A stretch of 64,000 nucleotides of DNA from Mactra quadrangularis. Lineage: Eukaryota; Mollusca; Bivalvia; Venerida; Mactridae. Where the stretch lies: NCBI GenBank assembly GCA_025267735.1, contig CM046294.1, forward strand, positions 7,598,001 to 7,662,000, read 5' to 3'. The notes under the pieces are model-generated. The model did not search any database and was not told the DNA's origin. It saw only the letters and a program-made list of their open reading frames with translations. Within the stretch, counting starts at the first letter, position 1, and each line of letters opens with the position of its first letter. Below are positions 1-13,600 of the stretch, in pieces. The translations under genes were made by a program, and so were the position numbers.

Positions 1-95
1 CCCAGTCAGGGCATACTTTAGAAGAGCTTGGTCATTAGATAATTTGTACGGCCATTCTCCGTCCTATCAAAAGAATCAGCACCATCGGCATATGT
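1..95 (+). repeat. SINE-B fragment
   Basis: The window opens inside a copy of the repeat also seen at 4292, 42745, 60648 and (inverted) 55800. The shared features are a 'cagggcatactt' start, a 'ttggtcat' segment and a 'cattctcc' segment. The tRNA-like head would lie just left of the window. Confidence 0.6.
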
Positions 96-1146
96 TTCTA
101 AAAATAGATAATTGCAGTTTATTAACCTGGTATTATTGTGAGATAATAAAGGTAATACAATTTGCTGCATGCTCCTTCAAAACTGCACATACCTATAAAA
201 ACCCATGAGTATTGTTCTTAAGTTTTAACAGTAGTGCACTGTAGTGATCAGCATTTTTACCTCTTCAGTAGCATCATCCCTGTAGCACTATCAGTACTTT
301 GATTTATACTATCATTGATGATAATTGTTCCACTTTACTATACTACTTATGCAATAGGGCTTCTAGGCTCTTAAGAAAATGTAAGGTGATGACAGCTTCT
401 GTCAATGCTTAGAGTTTATTTTGGAACAAGTATGGAGTCTAATTGCTGAAATTTCCCTGGAACTGACTGCTAGGCACCTAAGATTCTTGAGTTAATATTA
501 TGTTAATTAAATTTAAAGAGGTTGGAGTATTAGACATTGTGTTAACAGATAAGATAGTTGAGATATATTTTGTTATACTTGATTGTTTATATAACATTAT
601 ATGTCAGTATCTAATCTTAGATGACTTGTTATCTATAGTAAAGTATAATTGTATTGTATAAGCATTGCTTTAATTTTTACTTTGCTCTTTACTGGCTATA
701 TGGTCACCTGTACTATCAAACATCAGTGTAAGCAGCAACCTGTACTGATGCTTCATTTGCCAACCCTGGGTGTTATTGTTTGTCTAGACCCCTCTCTTTA
801 GTGGCTGCTACAGGAGTTGCAATTAGTGCTTTTTACTTGTTGAATTTCACTCGAGGTTGACTATAAAATGACTTTCATGTGCCTCCCCAATCAAAAGATT
901 GATCTGGGGGATCCCCTCTGATGTAAGGGTTTGAAGGGAGCACTGTGGCACTGTTTCATTCACAAATGGGACCATATAATAACACTGTAGTACAAATTGT
1001 ACATTAACCATGAAAGAAGAACAATTTAGAATTTTCACAGAGTTGTTAAATCTTACTAAATGTCTGAGGAATATGAAATCAATGAAAACCTTATGTAAAA
1101 TCTTACTATAATAGACTAAGATTTTATCATGTATATAATCCTTTTT

Positions 1147-1231
1147 TTGTCATAAAATATACTAAATATGAATCATTAAACTGCAGGGATGGAATAAGAA
1201 TATTTTAGGTTTTGAGGAGGGGGTGATTTCA
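1147..1231. repeat. Dispersed duplicate, copy 1 of 2
   Basis: About 85 bp beginning 'tttgtcataaaatatacta' is nearly identical to 3305-3393 in the same orientation, 2.15 kb away. Origin unknown; probably part of an uncharacterised repeat. Confidence 0.65.
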
Positions 1232-1386
1232 GATGAAGGGAATTTTTCTAAAGGGGAGGAAACTTTAGGGAAGGAAGGGTGTGCAGTAGAAAACACAATT
1301 GTACAAATCCTACTATTAGATATTGTATCATGTGTTTAACCTTTCTGAAGACTGAACAACTACATCATTATGATATAATCATTATC

Positions 1387-1857
1387 AAATTATTATTATC
1401 ATTATTATCATCATCATCATTATTATTAGTAGTAGTATTATTTAATCATCATCATCATTGTCATCATCTTCACCATCATTACCATCCTCATCCTCATCCT
1501 CATCATTCTCCTCATCATCACATCATCATCATCACCACCACCATCACCACCACCATCATCATCATCACCATCATCATTATTATTATCATCATCATAATCA
1601 TCGTCATCATCATTATCATCATCATCTTCATCATCATCATCATCTACATCATCACCATCAACTACATCATCATCAGCATCATCATCAGCATCACCATCAT
1701 CATCATCACCATCATCATCATCATTATCATCATCATCATCTACATCATCACCATCAACTACATCATCATCATCATCATCATCATAATCGACTACATCATC
1801 ATCATCATCAACTACATCATCATCATCATCACCATTATTATTATCATCATCATCAGA
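1387..1857. repeat. Imperfect (ATC/CAT)n microsatellite, ~470 bp
   Basis: A long run of ATC/CAT triplets is interrupted by variants such as CTA, CAG and ATT. It gives spurious open frames of poly-His and poly-Ile on the + strand and poly-Asp on the - strand. These are not genes. Confidence 0.95.
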
Positions 1858-2325
1858 CTTTTTCAAGAACTTCAGAGAGTTGTCTCTCCCTGTTACTCAA
1901 ATTGTATCTGACCATGTGTTTTATACCACTTGTTAATATAAACATGTACTTTCTAACCTAGAAATTTTCAACATTCCATAACTTGATAGAAATAAAACAT
2001 GTGGGAGGGGATTATATTATATAGAGATGTCTATTGATTTTATACTCTTTAATTATATCTTTGATCTAATATATGAACTTTTGTTGATATAAAAACATAT
2101 TCACTGAGTATCTATTATGTCAATATCTTATCAAAGTTTAGCCTACATGATGCTCCTCTATATTCCCTCTACAGCAATCTCCGTCAGCATTATACAAAAT
2201 AGTTTTCTTTTCGATTCAGAGATTCCTATCTAGATCCTAGCTGTCCTTTCATTACATACAGTTAGGTGAAAATGATCCACTGACTGAATAGATAAAATGC
2301 AATCTCCAACAACAAATATTATATA

Positions 2326-3030
2326 GACCACTGTCCCATAGAAGCTCCTGACATTGCACAGGGGGTCACGTCAAGATGACCTTTGTGTTGACCAATCAAT
2401 GCGTAGCTTTCATCTAGACAAATTATTATTAATATCATCATGATATAATTTCTATTTTTAGACAGAGTTTTGAGTGCTAATTTGAGGGTAATGTTATTGA
2501 CAGGCTGTGAAGGGACAGTTCTCAATGCAAATTACGTCACATAGATGATGTGAACAAGTCACTGAGCACAATTATTATACCCCCGCTTCGAAGAAGTGGG
2601 GGGTATATTGTTTTACCCTTGTCCGTCCGTCCGTTGAAACAATTTCCGTTGCAGTTTTCTCAGCAACTATAACATGCAGCAGCCTAATACTTTGCATATT
2701 GCTTCATCCCATAGTCCCATGTGGTGTAAAGCGATTCCATGCTCCTTGCTCATCTACTTCCTGTTTGTTGCATATTTTTAGATTTTTGCGGGGGTATCAC
2801 TAGTGAGCATTAGCTCACAGATTTACTTGTTTAATTCTGAATATTATAAAAGCAAAGGCCAGCTGAAACATTGGGTCTTGTTTATATTGGATCTTTGGCT
2901 GAAAGCGATCTGTAATATTAAGAAGTCAGATTCAAAAGAAGCAAGTGCGCAAGCGGATAATCTTAGATTGGGTTTTAATCAGATTGGCTCTATATTAGAT
3001 TGGAAGATTCCTGTAATGTTCAAAATTAAA
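2326..3030. repeat. Old dispersed repeat split by a younger insertion
   Basis: The left part (about 2326-2575) and right part (about 2831-3030) align with one continuous stretch at about 39690-40110. Shared blocks include 'gatgacctttgtgt', 'accaatcaatg' and 'ttttaatcagattgg'. The 255 bp between them is the separate element at 2576-2830. Confidence 0.65.
2576..2830 (+). mobile_element. 255-bp element 'ACCCCCGCTTCGAAGAAG', copy 1
   Basis: It starts with a hairpin-like 'acccccgcttcgaagaag' followed by a G run, then GTCCGTCCGTCCG, and ends 'agcattagctcacagattta'. A second copy of similar length and the same orientation is at 60298-60556. The copies share almost all of their length, so this is a recent non-autonomous repeat. 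No coding capacity. Confidence 0.8.
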
Positions 3031-3104
3031 ATTAACAATAACCAATTATCAGTGCTATGCACTGAGCTAAGATAATCTCAGATTTCACTTTCATTTTTTT
3101 TCAG

Positions 3105-6100
3105 CACTTGGCGTACCCTTATATCCATTACACAGTTCTCCCCCTTTATCAAATCGTGACAGTGTGCCTAGTTTAGAACAAGATGATTTTGCTGCGTATC
3201 AACGTGAACTTTCTAGAGCACTGGTAGACCCAGATTCATCTTCTAATTTGGTAAGTCATACTTTTGTTATGAGATCAATCAGTATTACTTGAAAAAGACA
3301 GATATTTGTCATAAAATATACTAAATACGAAACATTAAACTGCAGGGATTGAATTAGAATGTTTTAAGTTTTGAGGAGGTCAGTGATTACGCCATAGAGT
3401 AGCATCGTACTAGCGCTGTGGATCATTGAGCAAGACGTGGCAATCCGATCCGAACCACGATTCATGTGTATCAATTCACAAATCCAACCATGAATCACTA
3501 GTTAATGAAAAAGCATGCAGGAATTTATATACATGTATACAACACATATATGTATGAATATACAAATAAATACAACAAAAATAAGTGAAGAACTACAGAA
3601 GCATTTATTACAAGGAAAGTCATGTTAGAGATTAAGATGAGGGTTTTTGCATGTGCCTAAATGTGCGTGATTTTCAAATTATTACTGTGCACAAAATATG
3701 ATATTTTATGTTTTCATTTGTAGTGCAGCTTAATTTGCTGTAAAGTTTTTTTTGTTTTTTTTTGTAAGAATAGATTGCTATTGGATGATTATTGAATTGC
3801 GGAATATACTTACTCGATTTTTTAGTCTGGATTGCAAATATCCTAGTACTTGGATACTCACAACAGTCCTAATTTGTACTGCTTCAGATTAAGTATCTTT
3901 GCCAATCTTATAGGGTTTTATGATACTCAAATGATATTTCAATTCTATGCTTTATTTAGTGTTTAAGCTACTAAGTATTCATTTAATTAAATATTTAAGG
4001 CCTCATTTTGGAAGATTATAAAGTCTATTAATTAACATGTTGTACAAACGTTAAATGCACAAAAAAAGTAATTTGAGACTCGGGGTAAAGTTAGTGCAAA
4101 TTGGCTTAAAATCTAATTAGTATTTGCATGCATTGGTATCAAATAATTTACAGCTAATTCATTTAAATGCTGATTTAATTTAGTAAATGATAAATACAGT
4201 AAGTAACGATGATAAAGATATTTTTAACCTGGACATTGAAATGACAAGAAAGCGACTACATGTAATTGGATTATAAATTCTTTTTGCCCTCCAGCTAGCT
4301 CAGTTGGTAGCACTCAAGTCTTAGATCAAGGGGTTATGGGTTATATTTCCTGGAGAAGCATACTAGCTCACAGTTTGGTCATGAAATAATTTATATGGCC
4401 AGACCTTATTCTCACTCTTACCACTGATTCTAAATCATGTAGGGCAGTTGTCAGTCACTGATGGAAGTATGTGCCTAAATAAGTCACAGTTAACAGCTAA
4501 ATCCATAGATTTAATTAACCTTTTCCAAGTAAGTTGACTGACCACAGTGATACAACCAATGCAATGTGTTGCTATGGCAATAGAACCACCCCCACAAAAA
4601 AATCTAAGGGCAGTGTTATCTATAATAATAGAGTATAAGGTTGTTATGGTTGCTATTTTTGTATAATATCTATTTCATAATTAGTGCCAAGTAGTTCCAT
4701 GATATATGTAATATATCTTTTAAAATTTAATGAAATTACTTCACCTTAGGATTGTTTGCACATGTGCTGTATATTTTATAAATTGTAGAGAAAGGTAATT
4801 CAATGTTAACTAGCAGATCTCTGAAAACATTCTTATATGCTGGCATCTGGTTCCAATAATGATGGCACGAGTGTTATTTTTTTGTTCTTAAATTGAAATG
4901 AATTTTCATGGCTGAATTTCAACAACTTGTAATTATTGTTTCAAGTATAATAGCAGTCATTATAAGTGCTTGCGTATATAAATGTATATCACTGCATTTC
5001 TTTAAGATAAATAATGTGTTGAATTTCTGTCGAATATAAGTGAAATTATCATATCCCGAGGGCAGAATGAATTTAAATGAAAATATATCATATTTATTTG
5101 ACTGCTTTTTTGATTTCTTATATATGTTTATTTCTGATATATTTATTGTTTTTTTTTTAATTTTTGTCTTCAATTTGAAATGTTTAGAAATTTCAAATAA
5201 GCTCCAGTGCACCTACCGGTATCCACAAAAACTCTTATAAAAAAGTTTTTGTTTATAGTAAATTTTATAAATGGTGCATTTTTAAGTCAGAAGGGAAATA
5301 AACACAATTAGTATGATATATGTAAAAATAATTTAGTTGGGGCAAGTAAGACATACAGCTGGTTGTCCGACTGGGCAACTTAGTTTAATTTAATGTCGAG
5401 CTCTTCTTTATGTAATTGTAAATCTGTGTTAAAAATGCTAAATAGGTAAAGTCGTGGAAAGCTCCATTTCTGGAAGAAAACACAAAAAATGTTGATCTGA
5501 TGTGACATACCCGGTATATAAAATAATACGTAGCTTCCTTCAAAGATTTTATCTTTAATGTATCCTCTGTAATGTTACAGGTTTGAATCCTTTTGATTCA
5601 AGACAACTTTATCTATTGTATGTATATCCATCATCTTTTCAAAGAAATAAAACATCATATTTTTGTACAATATATCATTTTTATGTAACATGTGCTTACA
5701 TTGAGATCTTGCAGGTGTATTGTAAAAACTCCACAATGATTTCTTCTATCAGCTGAAAAAAACTTGCCTAGTTCAAGAAATTTCTATTTATTCAAATTTT
5801 AAACATACAATAATTTATTTATAATAAAAAAAATACAAAATTGTACACTGGAGTGCATGGTTTTTTTAAATTTTCTTTATAAGACTTCTTTTCAATCAAT
5901 CTGATAAATTTTTGTCTTTTAATAGTTTGTTCTTTAGTTCTTTGATCTGTGGCAAATTTCACAAAATAAATAATAGTTAGTCAAAAATAGGAATTATCAT
6001 GGTCATTTCTTGGCCAATCAATTCCAAATATTAATGAATTGTGTAGAATTTTGTTTACCTATTAAATATCATGTCATACTTATGTTTATTATCCTCCTGA

Positions 6101-9100
6101 CTTTGAACTGCAAAATTTATGAAAAATTGACTTACAATAACTTTTTTCACAAAAATTTTTGTGGAAAGGTGCACTGGTCTTTTACCAGTCTGGTCAGATA
6201 GCTTAGGTTAGTTAATACTATTGTTCTTGAATTGTCGTATGCATTTGAAATATTGTATGGAATATTTGTTTGGATTCATAAGTTAAGTTAAAATAAATGT
6301 TTTGGTTAGTTAGCAAAAAAAACACATAACTAAGCATGAAAGAAACAGAATATTCATCCACTTTGGTGTAAGATCTTTTTTTATTTTATCTCAAAAACTT
6401 AGAAAAAGACATTTTCACTCGTGGCTATGCCATATGTGAAAATATGTGTTCTGAGCTTACTCGTTGAAATTAAAATCAATCTTACACCAAAGTCAACAAA
6501 TACTCTTTATTTTTCTGACTTGCATCTTGTTTTCAATAGTTCCAAGTTTTTCAAATTCAACAACATATTTATATAACTAAAGGCTATCATGTATGTGGTA
6601 TACATGTATATATAAACATAATATTATTGCTTTCTTTCATCTCAAATATCTGCCTGTTTACAAAATTTGTACACAAAATTCCTCCAAAACTTAACAAAAA
6701 TTTCAAAGCTCTTTGGGTTTATCTAGTCTTCTTTTTGTTAGTTTTTTCACTTTGAGCTAAATTAACTGTTAGAATTCATTACTTCCACATGTTATAGATT
6801 TAACTTAACTGTTTAAAGTTATGATACAGTTATTAAGATCTCAGTGTATTAAATAATCTTAACTTTGGATTCAGTCAAGATTTTTTACTTTCATTAATTT
6901 AACATTTTTTTAATTTTTCTTTAATATTTTTAATGAATATGTGTGCTACGGGTTGCTTACATTTTGTACTGCTATATGTAACATAGAGCATTTAATGCAA
7001 AATTTTTATTTTAAGAAAAACTTGATAATTCTAATATATTTAATATCAATATTTAAATCTATATTTTCCCAGCCAAGCCAATTGTTTATGTTAATGATTT
7101 TGGTAGATAATTAAGTTCTCAAGTAATCTTATCAACATAAGTAATCAGCATTTTTTCATTTACTACTTAATTATTTTACAAGTAATTGTCAAAAAGTAAT
7201 ATTCTTATTGGCTGATTAATACTTTTTTATGTTACCCCGCCCCTAATTTTGACTTTCCCTATAAAACTTTTAAGTTATAGAAAAAAGATAGAATGGGATA
7301 TGTAGGCAAAATGTTACATTTAAGTTAATAAGTATATACATAGGAAGTTTTAACTTTTAACATATTTTGAACATTACTTCTGAATACATGTACTTGCTTT
7401 ATAATTCATACTGTTATTCTAATTGTTATTGATGATTTGAACTTAATTATCTACCAAAATCATTAACATAAACAATTGGCTTGGCTGGGAAAATATATTA
7501 GAATTATAAAGTTTTTCTTAAAATAAAATTTTTGCATTAAATGCTCTATGTTACATATACATGTACGATGTACCCATTAATTAGGGTTGAGCTGCATGTT
7601 TAGGGTAGGGTGATTGGGATTAATTGTTAATCATGAGCACAATTATCTACTAGTTAGTCTATCGTGGCTACAGTTGAGTCAAATCCTTGTAACTTTTTGG
7701 AATTGAAGTTAGTAGGTTTTGACTCAACAACACCACGCTGTAATAATTTTTAATAGCAATTACCTACTATACAATTTGTCATTTTTCTGAATCAAATCTC
7801 TGCAAAAAACAGTATTTCAATTCATAAATATCTTGTGAAAGCCATTCATTAATCATGAACTAAAGTTGATGAATAACCTCATAAACAGCTCATTAAATTT
7901 TTCTCATATTTTTCTATTTTTAACTTTTATTTATTTTCAGACTGATGTTAAAGTTTATGATGACATTGATACAGGTGATAACAGGTAAATTTGTAAATGA
8001 TTAGAAAATATTTCTCCTATAGAAACCTGTAAGCTGTGGCCATGGCATAGTGGTTAGCATGTTTGACTTCGAATCTTGAGATCACAGGTTCGAGCCCTGT
8101 TGCAGTAGGTTATACCCTGTACATGAGTTGTCGGCCTCATGGTAGGGCATGTTAGTACTGGTGATAGAAAAGTGTCCAGGAAACCTATAGGAAGAGCTGG
8201 CTGTAGTATATATGACCTAAATATGTGTTGAATGCGAAGTAAAAAAAAAGAAACCTGTGGATTCTAGCCTACAACTTCACTCATCACTAACCATGCTAGT
8301 GCTTAGATAAGGTACTGGGCAGCTAGATCAGACTGCAGATACACGTATATATATATATGAGTTAACATTTGAACTACTATTGTTAAATTTCTATTATACC
8401 GTAAGTGGCACATACATTAATCCTGCTGATTTAAATTTATTGTGAGTACAGAAGTTCTGTTGCAAGCATTTAAATGAGTGGGGTTAATCTATGGGCCACT
8501 GACGGTTAAATAAAAAAAAATAACACTTGTGATTATTATTGGTATTTTATTATTATAACCAATAATATCATTATTGTTAATTATTGTTTCATTTGTCCTT
8601 GGAAGTAAAGTTATTGTTTTTCATTTTAAAATTTTGGAAGAAGCTGCTTCATGGAGTTAGAGAGAGGGGGGGGGGAACTGAGTAGAAACAATGCATTCAC
8701 AATCTACAGTATATCACTGGACTGTAGACCTAATCAATCAGAAGACAGCCATAGACTGCATATAGGATAAAAACCTATCCAGACACCTGAGCACTTTTTG
8801 TTTCACTGAGCAAGAGTTTAAAAAGATCTATTTTATTGGTTATTGCACTCGGAAACAAGAAATTGCAACTCAATGGTGATTATAAAGAAATATTTCAGAA
8901 CGCGAGATGTTTCACAATTCAGCTAAATAATTTATGTATGTGATAAAAAAACTCAGACATTATTACATGTATTAAACAACTCATACCTTGAAGTGCAACT
9001 AGCATACCTTGCAAGTTAATATTTTTCCTAACTAAATATATGCTCAAGAAATAACTATTTAAGTTATAAACTCCAATAAAACCTTCACATAAAAGTTTTC

Positions 9101-10535
9101 ATTAAATTTATGTTGCCATTAAGTATGTAAATTGTAGCTTCAACCCAATTTTCATATAATATTTTACAATAAGATGATTTCAGTAATCATTAACGATTTT
9201 GTTATGGTATAATGCTTTTTCAGCGATACCAGTAATTTTTTATCACGTTGGTTACCATGGCAACCCTATTTTTATGAATTATGGTGTTACATAAGTTACT
9301 TACTCACACAGTGTTTCTGAATAAGGTTGTTATAACAATTTATAGTAGCTAAGTGCAATAAGGTTGTAACACTTGTTTCAAATAGGCACATTTAACTCAA
9401 TTTTGCACTAAAGAACCTAAAGTATCTAATTTAACTCAATTTTGCCCAAAAAACCCAAAGTATCCTATTTAACTTAATTCTGTACTAAAATACCCCAAAG
9501 TTGCAGTAATTATGAAAAGGTAGACATTAGTGTGAAATAAAAAGACTTATCAACTTTGGGTGTAATCTTGCAATAAATCTATAGGATACTTGCATGAGTT
9601 TAGTCATAGATTATCCTTACTTACACCAGTCACATTATTCCGTCTGCCATTTTATGATAGATGACTGTGTCTTAAGTTTTTATAATGGATAGGAGTATGA
9701 GCAATGTGATACAGGAAACCAGTCTGATAATAATTACTAAATGGCTTAAATGACACAAAAATTAATTAACTAATGTAATGTATCCTATATTTCCTACTGT
9801 GTAAGTTGATATTAATATCTTGGTAGCCACAGTACATTGTATTTTATTTACATCTTATACATAACCATATACATGTATACTTTGTGTGTTGATTCCAAAA
9901 CCAAGTCTGTAGCCCAATTGGTAGTGCCCTAGGATTTCAAATATGAAGTCCCTAAGGGAGAACAGGTTCAGGTCCCTACTAGCTCAGTTATGACTTTCCA
10001 TGCAAATTTGCCAATTATGTCAATTTTCCTCCATTAATAAGATATATGGAGAGGCTGCCAGACTTGCAGATGGGTAGGTGAGTACTGGTTATAAACAGCT
10101 AGGTTAGGTGTGGTAGTCTCCATAAAATAACTGAAATTGTGTTGAGATATTTAAGCCTTTTATGAATAAATAAAGCATACTATGCTTTATGATTGATTCC
10201 AAAGAACTTAATTTACTTTAATCAGAAATCTGCTTTTGCATTTATCAAACCATCTTAAAGCTGAGAATTAGTTTATCAATTATTTCATATAAACCACATT
10301 TCAGTCCTTCAGTATTTCCATTGGTCATTTGGGTAGTTTCATTGTTCAGTCAAACAATTTTGATAATCATGTACATCAAACCCTTGCTCATTTTTGAAAT
10401 TTGCTAATTTCACTTCAGTATTGCAAAGGGAAACAACTGCATTTGATTACTTGAATGAAGTTTGAGATTTACTTCCCTTGAAAACTGTTTGATTGTAAAG
10501 ATGTAATTTCATTTTTGGGAAGGGATGTCTAAAAT

Positions 10536-10603
<68 letters not shown>

Positions 10604-13600
10604 AACAACAATAATAATGATAAAAGTAATGATGATGATGAACATTGGATGTATCCTTATTTCCATGTGGGGCTGAGTGCAGCCTACATTTTGAACTTTC
10701 TCAATAAATATTTATTCAATATTTAATAATTTATAGTTAACTAAGTTTAAAACTTATATTTCAGTGTATTTGAGATATCACCATGTAAAACTGATGATGA
10801 AGAAAGTATGTATGAAATACCACAAAAGAATCGTAGTGACTCTGGATACGAGAAAGCTTTGGAGTTATCTCCCCTATCAAAATCATCAAGTTCTCATGAA
10901 CAATTGTTTTCAGCTTGTTCTACAAGTAAAACTAAATTTTATACCATTTTATTTGAATGTGTATAAATCTCTATCTAATGATATATATAATTGTACATAA
11001 TATAGGTAGGGATTCAGAAGTCCTTGGTTCAAACCACACTAGGAACAGTGCTAATTTTCTTAGCAAGAAATTTACCTGCAGCTCAAGAAATTTACCTGCA
11101 GTAGTTCCACTCTACCCAAATGTTTAAAAAAATGTAAAGTGTAAAAAAGTACTGTGAGGGATTACCTACCTGCATGTGATTTTAAAAAGGGGTTACAAGT
11201 TGTAAAGTCACCTGAACATGTATATAGAATAAACTTTAGATTGCTCTTTAACTTCGCTTTTTAACTATGCACTTCCAAGCTACTTGTATTGTCTGTTTTA
11301 CTTGTACTTATTTACATATTTCTATATTTAGGTACACCTGTGCCACCACCACTACCTCCACGTGGAGAACGTACAGGTTCCGATGCTGCAAGTCGCAGTT
11401 CTATAGGAAGTATGTTAGATTATCAAGCCCCGGAATCATCAGTAACAAAAGCTAAACTACATCGTGAATCATCAGTACCTATAAGATTGACTAGAACATC
11501 TGATATCAGGCATGAACGATCTGCTGAAGATCTCTTAAATCATGGTAATATATTTTTATATACTAGGCTTAATGCTGTGTCATCACAATTTAAGTTATTT
11601 TATCATAGGCGGATCCAGGTGGAGGTGGACCCGGCGTACGCCCCCCCCCCCTAAAATTGCCCAAACAAAGTTTTTTCTATCATGAAATATGATATTTATA
11701 AGAAATATATATAAACATGTCAAAGAAATTTCGCACGCTACGTGTGCAACATAGCATACATCATAAAACAATTCCTTTCATTATTGTAAAATTTTTTAGA
11801 GCTAACATGATTCAGCGGCTTTTAGAAAATTACATGAAATAATTATCTAGATGCTTTATATCTTATACTCTAGAAAAGGATAGTTGAGGCTCTGTAAATG
11901 TGAATGAATCCCTTAGAAATAACCAAAACGAAGGAATTTTCGGGGCTGCCGGTCACCTGGTCCTCTCATCAGGGTTTTGCCCCCGACCATTAGAGGCCCT
12001 TATGGCCCCTTGGAACCCCATTCTGCTTATTCATTTTACGCCCCCTCTAACTAGAATTTTACGCCCCCTCTAACCAAAAATCCTGGATCCGCCTATGTTT
12101 ATGGCAGCCAGCAACCCTAAGTAAACTAGCTTAACAGACCATAATGATTGTCTATATAACCAGTACTAACTTACACTTCAAGAAGGTTTTTTTTAAATTC
12201 TTTTTATGCCTTAATTATAGATGGAAATTTACATTTGTATCAAATTTCCATGGAATTTGTATAACTGACACAGGTGGGATTCAAACCCGTACCCCCTTCA
12301 GAAAACTTAAAATCTTGACCCAGGTTTTATGGTACATATAACATATAATGTAATAATTGTTAAAGCCCCTCTACAAAGACATATTTACTTAAGCAGATAT
12401 GGAAACCTTATTAAAGCCAAAGCAACCAAGTTTTAAAAATGGGGGTCCCTTTGTTAGAGCACACTATATTCAATGTTTGTTATTCATGTTTGGACTTATA
12501 CAATGTATGATCCAAAACTATTTTAGAGCATATTTACGAATTTTGGAAGAAGAAAACATTGTGATAAAAATATTGTTTTGAATATAAACAACCAAATTAT
12601 CATTTTCGATCTCCTTTCGATTTAGATGTGTTTAGAATGAAATTAAACTTGTTTGTATATTAGATTATTTTGAATGACTATACATATTACATATTGTTAA
12701 CTCCAACAAGCATTAACCTTTACAATAATTTCCATGTCCGTTAATTCAACTTATCTTTCTGGAAGTATTAACCACCATTCCTAGCCACAATACACTGTTA
12801 GTTCTGTACAAAATTAGACCAATATGTTTAAATGTATAATTATGGTTTCAATCATTTTATTATTTATTGTTTGTTATATTACAGAATATTATGATGGTGC
12901 CTCATGTGAATCGCTTGATGAACTAGATATGTTTAACAATGATTTAAAAAGTAATAGACCTGTACTACCAAGGTATGTCAATGATGTATCTTTGATTTGT
13001 TTCTTATACTAGTTTCTAGACTTGTGTCTTTACATGTTGCACTAGATCATTATTGTCATTGATATTAAAACATGAGTATGAGATATACACAAACTGAAGC
13101 CTGAACCTGGGACCTGCTGCTTATAACACTGAAAGTCTTATTAACTGAACCAATTTAATACATTCATATCTTTATTTGGCAAAAACAGCATTGACATATG
13201 CCTTTGGCCATTTACAACTTCCATGGCAAAGACCACACATTCATGACAAATATACATAACCTAATAAATTAGTCCAAAAAAAGCTGTTTTAGCTTAAAAT
13301 CGAATGCATTTTTTTTCAAGTTTGAAAATTGCTGTCCATGCCATGTTGAAGTCCCGTGATAACTGATAACTAATGTGACAAATCATTAATATATGTACAT
13401 TTGATAAGAATATATCCACTGTAAATTTTCATTAGAACTGTACATTGTATGACAATCAAGAGAGCCTTTAGACAAAGGTATTTTATGGTTACCTGCATGA
13501 TTTCTTTGTAAGGTTTGTGCACGAACTGTTAATATATATATAACACTACATGTATAATCATTTCTTTCAGACCTATGAAAAGAAAACACCGTGCAAATCA

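Larger units (their letters stand above)
1..3104. other. Non-coding DNA 5' of the first visible exon (repeat-rich)
   Basis: No exon with coding character and matching splice sites was found here. The first visible AFAP1-family exon starts at 3105 in mid-codon, so this is probably intron and the start codon lies outside the window. It holds a SINE fragment, one half of an 85-bp duplication, a long CAT microsatellite and a nested repeat, listed separately. Nothing else is recognisable. Confidence 0.6.
3251..7940. other. AFAP1-like intron, 4.7 kb
   Basis: AT-rich intron with a GTAAGT donor and a TTTTCAG acceptor. It holds the duplicate at 3305, a SINE-B copy at 4292 and a foldback element at 6973. 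No further exon-like sequence was seen. Confidence 0.8.
7985..10764. other. AFAP1-like intron, 2.8 kb
   Basis: Intron between the 44-nt exon and the exon carrying MYEIP. Apart from SINEs at 8033 and 9902, a 39-bp tandem repeat at 9388 and a GAT microsatellite at 10538, nothing is recognisable. Confidence 0.8.

Noticed and set aside
1279..1961. Overlapping open frames rich in Ile, His (+) and Asp (-)
   Set aside because: They are translations of the (ATC/CAT)n microsatellite in three frames. No splice or start context supports a gene.
2803..3075. 90-codon frame
   Set aside because: It spans the junction of two repeats and overlaps no conserved motif. A real exon with splice sites begins just after it.
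8041..8112. Possible tRNA gene
   Set aside because: Good Pol III boxes but no closing acceptor stem, and a SINE body follows.
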